From positions 1-64,000 of the forward strand of contig NZ_SGNY01000007.1 of assembly GCF_007002745.1 (NCBI RefSeq): DNA of 64,000 nt, given 5' to 3'. How positions within the stretch are numbered: position 1 is the stretch's first letter; each line of letters begins with the position of its first letter. The notes under the pieces were generated by a model. That model had not been told where the DNA came from, did not search any database, and saw only the letters and a list, made by a program, of their open reading frames with translations. Origin of the DNA: Martinezella rhizogenes (GTDB lineage Bacteria; Pseudomonadota; Alphaproteobacteria; Rhizobiales; Rhizobiaceae). Made by a program: the position numbers and the translations under genes. Below are positions 36,195 through 43,919 of this stretch, one piece after another.

Positions 36195-37217
36195 ATGCGT
36201 TATCTGGTTACCGGTACGGCAGGCTTCATCGGCTTTTACGTCGCAAAGCGGCTGCTGGATGCGGGACACTTCGTGACCGGCTTCGACGGCATGACGAAAT
36301 ATTACGATGTCAGCCTGAAAGAAAAACGCCATGCCATTCTTTCCCGCTCCAACGGCTTTCGGGCCGAAATCGGCATGCTGGAAGATACCGATGCGCTGAA
36401 GCGGGCGGCGGAGGCCGCAGAACCTGAGATCATCATCCATCTCGCCGCCCAGGCCGGTGTTCGTTACAGCCTTGAAAATCCGCGCGCCTATATCGATTCC
36501 AATCTCATCGGCTCGTTCAACATGCTGGAGCTCGCGAGAAGCCTTGATGTCAAGCACCTGATGCTGGCATCGACCTCCTCCATCTACGGCGCCAACGAAA
36601 AAATCCCCTTTGCGGAAAGCGACAAGGCCGACGAGCCGATGACGCTTTATGCCGCCACCAAAAAATCGATGGAGCTGATGGCGCATAGCTATGCCCATCT
36701 GCACAAATTGCCCACCACCGCCTTCCGCTTCTTCACGGTTTACGGGCCGTGGGGACGGCCGGACATGGCGCCGATCAAATTCGTCGATGCCGTCTCCAAC
36801 GGCCGGCCAATCGACATTTATGGCCAGGGCAATATGAGCCGCGACTTCACCTACATCGACGATCTGGTCGAAGGCATCGTCCGGCTGAGCCAGATCATCC
36901 CGTCGGAAGAAAACCGGGTTACGCAGAATGGTGTCACCGACACGCTCTCGCACCACGCGCCCTTCCGCGTCGTCAATATTGGCGGCGGCCAGCCGGTGGA
37001 GCTGATGCATTTCGTCGAAACGATCGAAAAGGCAGTCGGCAAGCCGGCAATCCGCAACATGCTGCCGATGCAGCAGGGCGACGTTCCGCGCACCTTTGCC
37101 TCACCCGATCTTCTGAGGGCGCTGACCGGTTATGTGCCGCAGACCCCGGTCGAAGAGGGCATCAAGGCCCTCGTCGCCTGGTATCGGAAAATGCAATCAG
37201 CCGAACTGCGGGAGTAG
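36195..37217 (+). CDS. lspL: UDP-glucuronate 4-epimerase
   Basis: A 340-residue extended short-chain dehydrogenase that converts UDP-glucuronate to UDP-galacturonate for LPS core and polysaccharide. Nucleotide loop GTAGFIG at residues 7-13, catalytic YxxxK at Y152/K156 in [10 protein letters not shown], and sequence features of the glucuronate branch ([26 protein letters not shown]). The substrate assignment is supported by ugd directly upstream. Its stop codon is one base from the stop of the leftward ATP-grasp gene. Confidence 0.92.
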   Translation: MRYLVTGTAGFIGFYVAKRLLDAGHFVTGFDGMTKYYDVSLKEKRHAILSRSNGFRAEIGMLEDTDALKRAAEAAEPEIIIHLAAQAGVRYSLENPRAYIDSNLIGSFNMLELARSLDVKHLMLASTSSIYGANEKIPFAESDKADEPMTLYAATKKSMELMAHSYAHLHKLPTTAFRFFTVYGPWGRPDMAPIKFVDAVSNGRPIDIYGQGNMSRDFTYIDDLVEGIVRLSQIIPSEENRVTQNGVTDTLSHHAPFRVVNIGGGQPVELMHFVETIEKAVGKPAIRNMLPMQQGDVPRTFASPDLLRALTGYVPQTPVEEGIKALVAWYRKMQSAELRE

Positions 37218-37218
37218 T

Positions 37219-38265
37219 TCAGAGCGTTGCGAGCAACCGGTTGGAGAGGGCCCCACCCGATGCGGCCTGCATGGAGACTTTGGTTTCCACCGCGTCGATG
37301 ATCGTATCGCTGAAATCGACATTGGTGAGTTCGAGGATATTCGACAAGCCACCGGGCGAAAACACATTCACTTCCAGTATCTTGTCACCGACGATATCGA
37401 GCCCGACCAGAAACATGCCGTCCTCCACGAGCTTCGGCCGCATCATTTCGGCAAGTGCCACGATGTCGTCCGTCACCTTCACGGCTTCCGCCGTGCCCTG
37501 GGCGTGGATGTTCGAGCGCAGATCGCCTTTCGCCGGCACACGGCGGAGTGCGGCATATTTGCCGTCCCGCATCAGCGGCCGGCCATTCATCATGAAGAAG
37601 CGGATGTCCCCGTCCTTCGCGGCCGGCAGATAGGCCTGCGCGATCAGATAACCCTCAAGGCTGACCGCCTCGAAAATCTGGTTGAGATTGGTCTCCTTAC
37701 TGGAACCGATCTTGAAGACGTTCTTGCCGCCGGAGCCCTGCAGCGGCTTGACGATGACGCCCTTGGGATGTGCGTCAGCAAAGGCACGGATTTCCTCGAC
37801 ATTGCGGGAAATGATCGTGGTCGGCCGGACGATTTCGGGAAAGCTCTGGAAATAGAGCTTGTTCTGCGCCAGAGCCAGACCTTCCGGATCGTTCAGCACC
37901 ACGACGCCGCGCTGTTCGGCAAGCCGCCCGAACAGAATGCCGGCATGCACCGCCCATGGCCGCGTCGTCTGGTCAAGCGAGGGGTCGTTGCGCAACATCA
38001 GCGCATCGATTTCCTCGACATCCATGGTCCGCCGCTCCAGCGCCTTGTCCTGAAGCGTGGAATGGAACGTCTCGCCTTTCTTGATTTTACCTTTCGGCAG
38101 CACGGTTGCATGAATGGTCAGGCTGTCATCTGAACGCAGGGTAAAATCCCCGGGTGTCAGATAAACCACCTCGTGGCCACGATTGAGTGCGGCCATGGCC
38201 AGCAGGCCTGTGGCGTAATTCGGCCCCTCGGTTTCGATGGAATTGACGAAAAACGCGATGCGCAT
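37219..38265 (-). CDS. GshB-like ATP-grasp ligase
   Basis: A 348-residue ATP-grasp enzyme resembling prokaryotic glutathione synthetase. The N-terminal part (MRIAFFVNSIETEGPNYATG) leads to the ATP-grasp region: glycine-rich loop KPLQGSGGKNVF (about 184-195), DIRFFMMNG, and the Mg/ATP strand GLDIVGDKILEVNVFSPGG near the C-terminus. Such enzymes join a carboxylate to an amine by an acyl-phosphate intermediate. It starts at 38265 behind AGGAGGGG; the open frame runs to 38592 but that part lies inside the upstream gene. It is third in an operon with a DUF1704 metalloprotease-like gene and an amidohydrolase, so a role other than glutathione synthesis is likely. Substrate unknown. Confidence 0.85.
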   Translation of the reverse strand: MRIAFFVNSIETEGPNYATGLLAMAALNRGHEVVYLTPGDFTLRSDDSLTIHATVLPKGKIKKGETFHSTLQDKALERRTMDVEEIDALMLRNDPSLDQTTRPWAVHAGILFGRLAEQRGVVVLNDPEGLALAQNKLYFQSFPEIVRPTTIISRNVEEIRAFADAHPKGVIVKPLQGSGGKNVFKIGSSKETNLNQIFEAVSLEGYLIAQAYLPAAKDGDIRFFMMNGRPLMRDGKYAALRRVPAKGDLRSNIHAQGTAEAVKVTDDIVALAEMMRPKLVEDGMFLVGLDIVGDKILEVNVFSPGGLSNILELTNVDFSDTIIDAVETKVSMQAASGGALSNRLLATL

Positions 38266-38275
38266 GAAGCCCCTC

Positions 38276-40153
38276 CTATAATGTTGCCAGTTCGGCAATG
38301 GATAATCCCGCCCGTATTTTCTCCAGCCGCTCATTGGCCTTGGCCGGCAGCAGAAATGCGGGTCTGATACCCGGCGGACGCAAAAGGCCGCGCAGGGCCA
38401 GTTCCTCCATGACCGGGAAATGTTGCGCGGCGATCTTGCCCATCCAGAATGGATCAAGCGCCCCGCCCCTGCGCAGATGTTCCAGAACCTCGGCCAGCCC
38501 GCGCAGATAAATCGCATCCTTCGAAAGACCGCCGCCGCGATAGATGCGCAGCACCATGTTGAAGGCGCCTGCCTCGTCGAAACCGTGATCACGGGTCATG
38601 ATGCGGAAGGTCTCAACGAATGTCGCGCCATCGAGCATGGTGGCACAACCGACGACACGGCCGGCAATCAGCCGCAGGCGCTCACGCGTCATGCCACCGG
38701 CCAGATGTTCCGCCAGCACCGCCAGCCCTTCCTGCACGCCCTCATAACCGGAAAGGCCGGTGCGGAAGAGCCGCAGGCCCTGAAACGAACCGTTGAAATA
38801 GGTGAGAAGATGCACGCCGATCTCATGCGACAGCAGTGCTTCGACACGGCGCTGTTCCATGACCGTGTGGCGGGAAATCAAGAGCTTCTCGCCCGTCACC
38901 ATCAGGCCGGGCGGCAGGTCGTCGCGGATTTCGACGCGAGCCTTGAATTCCGGTTCTTCCGCCAGATAGGTCTCGACCATCTCGCGCGATTTTCTGGCGA
39001 CCGCGTAACAGTCCACCGTGGCGATTTCGCCGCTTTCCTGGGCGCGTGGGCAATCCTCAAGCACACGAAGCGCCAGCGTCAGGAGCGCGGGTTCGACGGC
39101 GCCATAGAGGGCGCGTGAAAAATCGGTGAAGGTGCGATGATGCAGGTTCGCAAGCATCGTCAGTTGCAGGTCGATCTCCTGCTGTTTCTCCCGGTAGAGG
39201 TGATAGAGCACCGGGTCTTCCAGATGATCGAAAACGACGGAATAGAGCTTGCGTTTCTGCTCCTCGACATCAACGCCAAGCGGCCGGTAAAGCAGGCGTG
39301 GCGCAAACTGAAAGCTGCCATCGCGAAACTCCTCGAAGGCCCGGCGGGCATTGATTGGCGTAACCGACAGAAGAAAATCGAAGGATGAAACGATCTCATC
39401 CACCGAGCGGTCGGCACGCCGGACGGCATCGACAAAGGCCTTGCGGCCAAGCGCCCGGTGGCTGGTGACCTTCAGCGCATCCATACCGGCGGAAAATGAC
39501 GAGAAGGCCTGCAAACCCGCATCGAAAAGATCGGCAATCATCGTTTCGCGCAGACCGGGATAATCGGCACCGGATTCCGGCTGCCGATAGATCGGCGCGA
39601 AGCGCACGCTGATGCAGGGAAAATCCAGACCGGTATTCTGAAACCTGAGGATCGGATCGGATTCCGGTTCCGGCCGGGTGATACGCGGCGTGCGAAACCG
39701 CACTTCGGCATCACAGACCGCCTTGATGAAGACCCGGCGGGCTTTCTGCGTTTCCGGTTCTGAAGTCGCTGAAACGGAAACCTCATAATGCGGCAGAAAG
39801 GGGGAGTCGTCGGCCAACAGAATATCGTGTTCCAGTTCACCGATATCGAGGACGATGAAGGCGCCGAAACGCTGCAGCATGGCGGCGCCCACAGCCTCTA
39901 TCAGCGGTGCGGCCTCCTGAATGGTCGAAGCGATGAGATAGGATGCATGGGCGGCGGCGATATCGCGCGCAGCAAGGTCTTTCGTACCTCCCGTCAGATG
40001 CAGGCAGAGGAACGGCAGCGGCCGGTCGATGTGCAGCCTGCCGTTTTTTCCGACATCCCGGCGGATAGCCTTGCCGCCCTCCAGGCAGGCGACGACATCA
40101 TCCACCAGGTCGACGATCGGAGAAGGCTCGCTGCGGGCGGAGGAAACACTCAT
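38276..40153 (-). CDS. DUF1704/QEGLA-motif protein, MATCAP-like metallopeptidase
   Basis: A 625-residue protein of the family labelled flavohemoglobin expression-modulating QEGLA motif protein (TIGR02421, DUF1704). The C-terminal half has a zinc-protease signature: HEIGVH (H443, E444, H448, an HExxxH motif) followed by YEGVQEGLAVLAEH with E475 as probable third ligand. Eukaryotic DUF1704 proteins include MATCAP, a tubulin tyrosine carboxypeptidase with the same HExxxH and EGLA elements. A carboxypeptidase role is therefore plausible but unproven in bacteria. Residues 1-270 are a distinct domain without recognised motifs. The ATG at 40153 overlaps the upstream stop (ATGA), and the ATP-grasp gene follows 10 bases after its stop. 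Confidence 0.85.
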   Translation of the reverse strand: MSVSSARSEPSPIVDLVDDVVACLEGGKAIRRDVGKNGRLHIDRPLPFLCLHLTGGTKDLAARDIAAAHASYLIASTIQEAAPLIEAVGAAMLQRFGAFIVLDIGELEHDILLADDSPFLPHYEVSVSATSEPETQKARRVFIKAVCDAEVRFRTPRITRPEPESDPILRFQNTGLDFPCISVRFAPIYRQPESGADYPGLRETMIADLFDAGLQAFSSFSAGMDALKVTSHRALGRKAFVDAVRRADRSVDEIVSSFDFLLSVTPINARRAFEEFRDGSFQFAPRLLYRPLGVDVEEQKRKLYSVVFDHLEDPVLYHLYREKQQEIDLQLTMLANLHHRTFTDFSRALYGAVEPALLTLALRVLEDCPRAQESGEIATVDCYAVARKSREMVETYLAEEPEFKARVEIRDDLPPGLMVTGEKLLISRHTVMEQRRVEALLSHEIGVHLLTYFNGSFQGLRLFRTGLSGYEGVQEGLAVLAEHLAGGMTRERLRLIAGRVVGCATMLDGATFVETFRIMTRDHGFDEAGAFNMVLRIYRGGGLSKDAIYLRGLAEVLEHLRRGGALDPFWMGKIAAQHFPVMEELALRGLLRPPGIRPAFLLPAKANERLEKIRAGLSIAELATL

Positions 40154-40980
40154 CGCCGCGACCCCAGGCATTTTTCGAGAACCGGCTGAAGGGCAGCGAT
40201 CGTATCACGGATATCCGATATCACCCGTGTGTCCGGTCTTCCCGTCCACTCATCCATGAAGAATTTCTTGAACTCGATCGCAATCGCGCAGCCGTTTTCG
40301 GCAAAGCGTTCGTGGATGAAGCGGGTCTGTTCCCCTTTACCCTGAAACGCCACGTTTTCGCGAACATCAAGGCGTCGACCGCCGATGGTCGCTGAGGCGA
40401 AATGATAACCGACAGCACTGACCACATCGCTCCAGCGGCTGCGATCCATGGAAAATGTACCGATATTGATATCGGGCGCTTCCGCCTGCGCCGTCGCAGG
40501 CGCGGCAGCGCCCTGCCGGCGATGATTATAGCTGTGCACGTCCAGCACCACGAACGCACCGTGCCGGCGCTCCACCGTCGACAGAACCGCCTCCAGCATC
40601 GCATAATAATCGTCGTGGAAATCGAGCGATTGCCGGAGCGCTTGTTCCGCCGGCTCCTCGTTCCAGACCTCAAGCCCCCAGGATTGTTCGGGCTTCAGGT
40701 AGATCGCCTGATCGGCAGCGCGGTTGAGATCGATTTCGAAGCGAGAATGATGAGCGACGAGACGATTTGTCAGCCCCGAAATCATCTCGCCGGTGAAGGG
40801 GTCTTCCTCGCGCAGCCTCTGTTCGGCTGAAAGAGCCATGAGCCCCGCCACTTCCGGGCGAATGAAATGGCCGTCATGAATGGCCGTGCCGACAACGGGC
40901 GAGTTGCCGAATTCGATCGACCAGAAACCCTTGTTTTGGTTATGACCGTAATGTTCGCCGTCGCTGTGTCTGGCTGCCAT
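40150..40980 (-). CDS. N-formylglutamate amidohydrolase-like enzyme
   Basis: A 276-residue member of the N-formylglutamate amidohydrolase (HutG-type/FGase) family, zinc hydrolases that cleave N-acyl amino acids. Family landmarks: AIHDGHFIRPEV, HHSRFEIDLNRA, VLDVHSYNHRR and the C-terminal IAIEFKKFFMDEW. There are no histidine-degradation genes nearby, so the true substrate may be another acyl or peptidyl amide. The ATG at 40980 has a strong GGGGAGG four bases upstream; the longer frame to 41073 adds non-family residues. It leads a three-gene operon. Confidence 0.87.
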   Translation of the reverse strand: MAARHSDGEHYGHNQNKGFWSIEFGNSPVVGTAIHDGHFIRPEVAGLMALSAEQRLREEDPFTGEMISGLTNRLVAHHSRFEIDLNRAADQAIYLKPEQSWGLEVWNEEPAEQALRQSLDFHDDYYAMLEAVLSTVERRHGAFVVLDVHSYNHRRQGAAAPATAQAEAPDINIGTFSMDRSRWSDVVSAVGYHFASATIGGRRLDVRENVAFQGKGEQTRFIHERFAENGCAIAIEFKKFFMDEWTGRPDTRVISDIRDTIAALQPVLEKCLGSRR

Positions 40981-41088
40981 GCTGCCTCCCCTGCATCGGG
41001 TGTAAAACAACGCGACTTGCCCGTTTGTTCCGGGAAAAATTGCGCACGATACATTTGCCCCCTGCACGCACACCGCCTGAAAAACTGC

Positions 41089-41113
41089 GGAACCATAGCG
41101 GAAAGCTCACGTT
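41089..41113 (+). promoter_or_regulatory. EcfG-type promoter for the small-protein/pfpI pair
   Basis: GGAAC (41089-41093), 16-base spacer, CGTT (41110-41113). Exact match. The first ATG is 158 bases downstream. Confidence 0.72.
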
Positions 41114-41270
41114 GTTCTGGCAGGAGGGCCGCCGTGTCAAACGGACGCGATGGTGCCGAAGAACATCGGGATTTTTCCGTTTTCTCCCGGTGGCCAACGA
41201 AGCGGCAGTCGAGCTTCTTACCCATCCGGCGTCCCTCCGTCCCCACTTTCCGCGCACAAGGAGCTGCGAC

Positions 41271-41492
41271 ATGGAAAAGACCGAAACGCGCAAACTTGCG
41301 GAAGAATATCTGCGACTTGGCGGCACACGTCAGGTGATGATCGACGATAACAAGACCTTCGTGCGCCAATGGGATCAGGAACCGGCAGACGCCGAGACAT
41401 TCTGGCAAACGCACATCGAAAATCTCGAGGCCGAACGCCGCAAGGACGTGGAATTTTTCCTGCCCTCCGTGAATTCGGACAAGGACGACTGA
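41271..41492 (+). CDS. Small charged protein of unknown function
   Basis: A 73-residue soluble protein, rich in Glu, Asp and Arg, with predicted helices (EKTETRKLAEEYLRLGG; PADAETFWQTHIENLEAERRKDVEFFLPS). No signal peptide or membrane segment. The ATG at 41271 has AAGGAG ten bases upstream; the frame is open further left but without a better site. I do not recognise a named family. It is followed after 18 bases by a PfpI-type gene and preceded by an exact EcfG promoter, so it is probably made in the general stress response. Confidence 0.72.
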   Translation: MEKTETRKLAEEYLRLGGTRQVMIDDNKTFVRQWDQEPADAETFWQTHIENLEAERRKDVEFFLPSVNSDKDD

Positions 41493-41510
41493 ACACAGAA
41501 GGAGACAGAC

Positions 41511-42071
41511 ATGACTTCAATCAACGCTGCAAAAATCGTCATTCTTGCAACCGACGGCTATGAGCGCTCGGAACTCAGGGTGCCCTACGATCAGCTGAAG
41601 GCCAGAGGTGCCGATGTAAAGATCGCTTCGATCAAAACGGGCGAAATCAAGAGCTGGGATGAAAAGAACTGGGGCGACAGCATCGCGGTGGATCTTTCCG
41701 CCAAGACCGTCAAATCGGATGATTTCGACGCGCTGGTTCTTCCGGGTGGCCAGATCAACCCGGATATTCTGCGCCATGATGAGGATGCGATGCGCGTGGT
41801 GCGCGATTTCGTCAAATCCGGCAAGGTGGTGGCTGCCATCTGCCATGCGCCTTGGCTGCTGGTGGAAGCGGACGCCCTGCGCGGTCGTGACGCCACCTCT
41901 TACTGGTCGATCAAGACAGACCTGAAAAATGCCGGCGCCAACTGGAAGGACGAAAAGGTGGTGACGGACAAGGGCATCATCACCTCCCGCAGTCCCGAGG
42001 ACCTTGACGCCTTCGTTGCGAAAATCGTCGAAGAGGTTGAGGAAGGCCGCCACGAGCGCCGCGCCGCCTGA
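41511..42071 (+). CDS. PfpI/DJ-1 family class I glutamine amidotransferase-like protein
   Basis: A 186-residue DJ-1/PfpI protein of the YhbO/YraA kind, linked elsewhere to protein or nucleotide deglycation and stress survival. The nucleophile elbow is AAICHAPW with Cys111 and His112, and E18 sits in the DGYERSE strand as in other PfpI proteins. SD GGAG lies six bases before the ATG. It is the second gene of an apparent EcfG-controlled pair and ends at a strong terminator. Confidence 0.88.
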   Translation: MTSINAAKIVILATDGYERSELRVPYDQLKARGADVKIASIKTGEIKSWDEKNWGDSIAVDLSAKTVKSDDFDALVLPGGQINPDILRHDEDAMRVVRDFVKSGKVVAAICHAPWLLVEADALRGRDATSYWSIKTDLKNAGANWKDEKVVTDKGIITSRSPEDLDAFVAKIVEEVEEGRHERRAA

Positions 42072-42087
42072 AGGCCCTTACCACCCC

Positions 42088-42116
42088 GTGCCGCCGGTTT
42101 CCGGCGGCACTTTTAT
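42088..42116 (+). terminator. Terminator after pfpI
   Basis: Perfect 10-bp stem GTGCCGCCGG/CCGGCGGCAC (42088-42097 with 42101-42110), 3-base loop, then TTTTATT. Confidence 0.9.
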
Positions 42117-42128
42117 TGGGAGAGAGCG

Positions 42129-42569
42129 ATGAAAAGCAGATTGCTGGCGAGCGGCGCGGAGCGCACTTTCATTCTCGTCATCGAGCCGGAGGAAGAAGCC
42201 TTCGAGGCCATCCGGCGTTTTGCCGCGGCCGAGAACATCAACGCCGCTTCGGTGACGGCCATCGGTGCCTTTGCAACGGCAACCCTCGCCTTTTTCGATC
42301 TTTCGACGCGGGAGTACAAGGAAATACCGGTCACCCAGCAGAGCGAGGTTCTGAGCCTGCTCGGCGACATTACCCTTGATGAAAACGATGACCCCAATCC
42401 CCATCTGCATGTGGTTCTGGGCTTTGCCGATGGATCCACCAGGGGCGGCCATTTTTTGAAGGGCGTGGTGCGACCAACGCTTGAAGTGGTCATCCGCGAA
42501 ACACCCGCGGAATTGCGGCGCAGCTATCGCCCGGAATTCGGTATCGCCCTTATCGATCCCGCCAAATAA
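42129..42569 (+). CDS. PCC/PPC-domain (DUF296) protein
   Basis: A 146-residue single-domain protein of the PPC/PCC (DUF296) family. In plants the fold is attached to AT-hooks; bacterial stand-alone versions trimerise and bind metal but have no firm function. Family features: FILVIEPEEEAFEAIRRFAAAENI, VTAIGAFATATLAFFD, and the His pair in NPHLHVVLGFADGSTRGGHFL. It follows the pfpI terminator with its own GGGAGAG site at 42118-42124. No EcfG promoter was seen for it, though it lies between two such transcription units. Confidence 0.85.
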   Translation: MKSRLLASGAERTFILVIEPEEEAFEAIRRFAAAENINAASVTAIGAFATATLAFFDLSTREYKEIPVTQQSEVLSLLGDITLDENDDPNPHLHVVLGFADGSTRGGHFLKGVVRPTLEVVIRETPAELRRSYRPEFGIALIDPAK

Positions 42570-42574
42570 ACGGC

Positions 42575-42599
42575 GGAACCGGAAAAACACCATTGCGTT
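42575..42599 (+). promoter_or_regulatory. EcfG-type promoter for the TIGR02587 gene
   Basis: GGAAC (42575-42579), 16-base spacer, CGTT (42596-42599). Exact match, with the -10 only 23 bases before the ATG at 42622, giving a leader of about 15 bases that just fits the SD. Confidence 0.78.
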
Positions 42600-42621
42600 A
42601 TTCCCCCATGTGAGGGGCGGC

Positions 42622-43482
42622 ATGGCGGCAGCAATCAATCGAAAAGACACCGGTGACGATGAGGTCAGACAGTTTCTCACCGGTCTGGCACGTGGCACGG
42701 CGGGTGCTCTGCTGTTTGCACTGCCAATGCTGATGACCATGGAAATGTGGTTTCTCGGTCTTTACATCAATCCGTGGCGGCTGCTGCTGCTCTGCATCCT
42801 CAACCTGCCGCTGCTGCTGCTTCTCGCCCGCCGCATCGGCTTTGAGAATATTCATTCCTGGGGCCAGGCGCTGCGTGACGCGATCACGGCCTATGGGCTC
42901 GGCATAGCCGTAAGCGCCGCTGTGCTGCTGCTGTTCGGTATCCTGAACGACCAGATGACCGTCTCCACCATCATCACCAAGATTGCGCTGCAATCCGTTC
43001 CGGCGAGCATCGGCGCGCTGCTCGGCCGCAGTCAGCTCGGCCAGCATTCGGATGCGCAGGACGAAGAGGACGGCGAATATTCCGGCAAGACCGGTTATCT
43101 GCACGAACTGTTCATGATGATGGTCGGAGCGCTCTTTCTCAACCTCAATGTCGCGCCGACGGAAGAGATGATCCTGATCGCCTACAAGGTGACGCCCTAT
43201 CACATTCTGGCGCTTTGCCTGCTGTCGATCGCCATCATGCACGGCTTTGTCTATGCGCTTCATTTCAAGGGCTCTCACCAGCTGCATGAGGGCCAGCATT
43301 GGTGGCAATCCTTCATCCGTTTTACCCTGCCGGGCTATGTCATCGCCATCGCCATCAGCATCTACACGCTCTGGACCTTCGAGCGTCTCGACCATACGTC
43401 GCTGTCGCAGATCATGAGCGCCGCCGTCATTCTGGGCGTCCCGGCTTCGATCGGCGCGGCCTCCGCCCGATTGATCCTGTGA
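42622..43482 (+). CDS. TIGR02587/DUF2391 integral membrane protein
   Basis: A 286-residue inner-membrane protein with about seven hydrophobic segments, including 26-46, 49-68, 85-108, a long one near 165-180 and three in the last 100 residues. It matches the TIGR02587 (DUF2391) family, whose function is unknown. The ATG at 42622 follows TGAGGGG; the frame is open to 42481 inside the DUF296 gene, and the EcfG promoter position supports 42622. The TIGR02588 gene follows seven bases later; the two families usually occur together. Confidence 0.85.
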   Translation: MAAAINRKDTGDDEVRQFLTGLARGTAGALLFALPMLMTMEMWFLGLYINPWRLLLLCILNLPLLLLLARRIGFENIHSWGQALRDAITAYGLGIAVSAAVLLLFGILNDQMTVSTIITKIALQSVPASIGALLGRSQLGQHSDAQDEEDGEYSGKTGYLHELFMMMVGALFLNLNVAPTEEMILIAYKVTPYHILALCLLSIAIMHGFVYALHFKGSHQLHEGQHWWQSFIRFTLPGYVIAIAISIYTLWTFERLDHTSLSQIMSAAVILGVPASIGAASARLIL

Positions 43483-43489
43483 GGACAAG

Positions 43490-43900
43490 ATGACGACATC
43501 GAAGGGTAACAAACACACCGAAAGTTCCGATCCCCACTGGATAGAATGGGTAACAGGCGCGATCTGCACGCTTCTCGTCGCGGCCATGCTCGGCTGGATC
43601 GCCTACGATATCTATCGTTACCAGCCGGAGGATGCCCGTTTCGAAATAGCCGTCACCAGCGTGGAGGGGCAGTCCGTTCCATACCGCGTGAAGTTCGATA
43701 TCCGCAATCTCTCGATGACGACGGCAGCGCAGGTGCAGGTGCGCGGCGAGCTGCAGCAAGACGGCACGATGCAGGAAAGCGCTGATGTGACATTCGATTA
43801 TGTCGCTTCGGAATCAAAGGACGCCGGCACGCTTTTCTTCCGCAACGATCCCCGCCGCGGCACACTCAATCTCAACGTCTCCGGCTATACCGAGCCGTAA
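43490..43900 (+). CDS. TIGR02588 single-pass membrane protein
   Basis: A 136-residue protein with a hydrophilic N-terminus, one membrane segment at about 22-42 (VTGAICTLLVAAMLGWIAYDIY) and a beta-rich extracytoplasmic domain (about 50-136) reading like an immunoglobulin-type fold (FEIAVTSVEGQSVPYRVKFDIRNLSMTTAAQVQVRGEL). It matches TIGR02588, unknown function, the usual partner of TIGR02587. Both probably form one membrane complex in the stress response (inference). Confidence 0.82.
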   Translation: MTTSKGNKHTESSDPHWIEWVTGAICTLLVAAMLGWIAYDIYRYQPEDARFEIAVTSVEGQSVPYRVKFDIRNLSMTTAAQVQVRGELQQDGTMQESADVTFDYVASESKDAGTLFFRNDPRRGTLNLNVSGYTEP

Positions 43901-43919
43901 GACCTTTCAGGACTATTTC

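Noticed and set aside
40150-40980. Histidine degradation (hutG) gene
   Set aside because: The family fits, but no hutH, hutU, hutI or hutF is nearby and the operon partners are unrelated to histidine catabolism.
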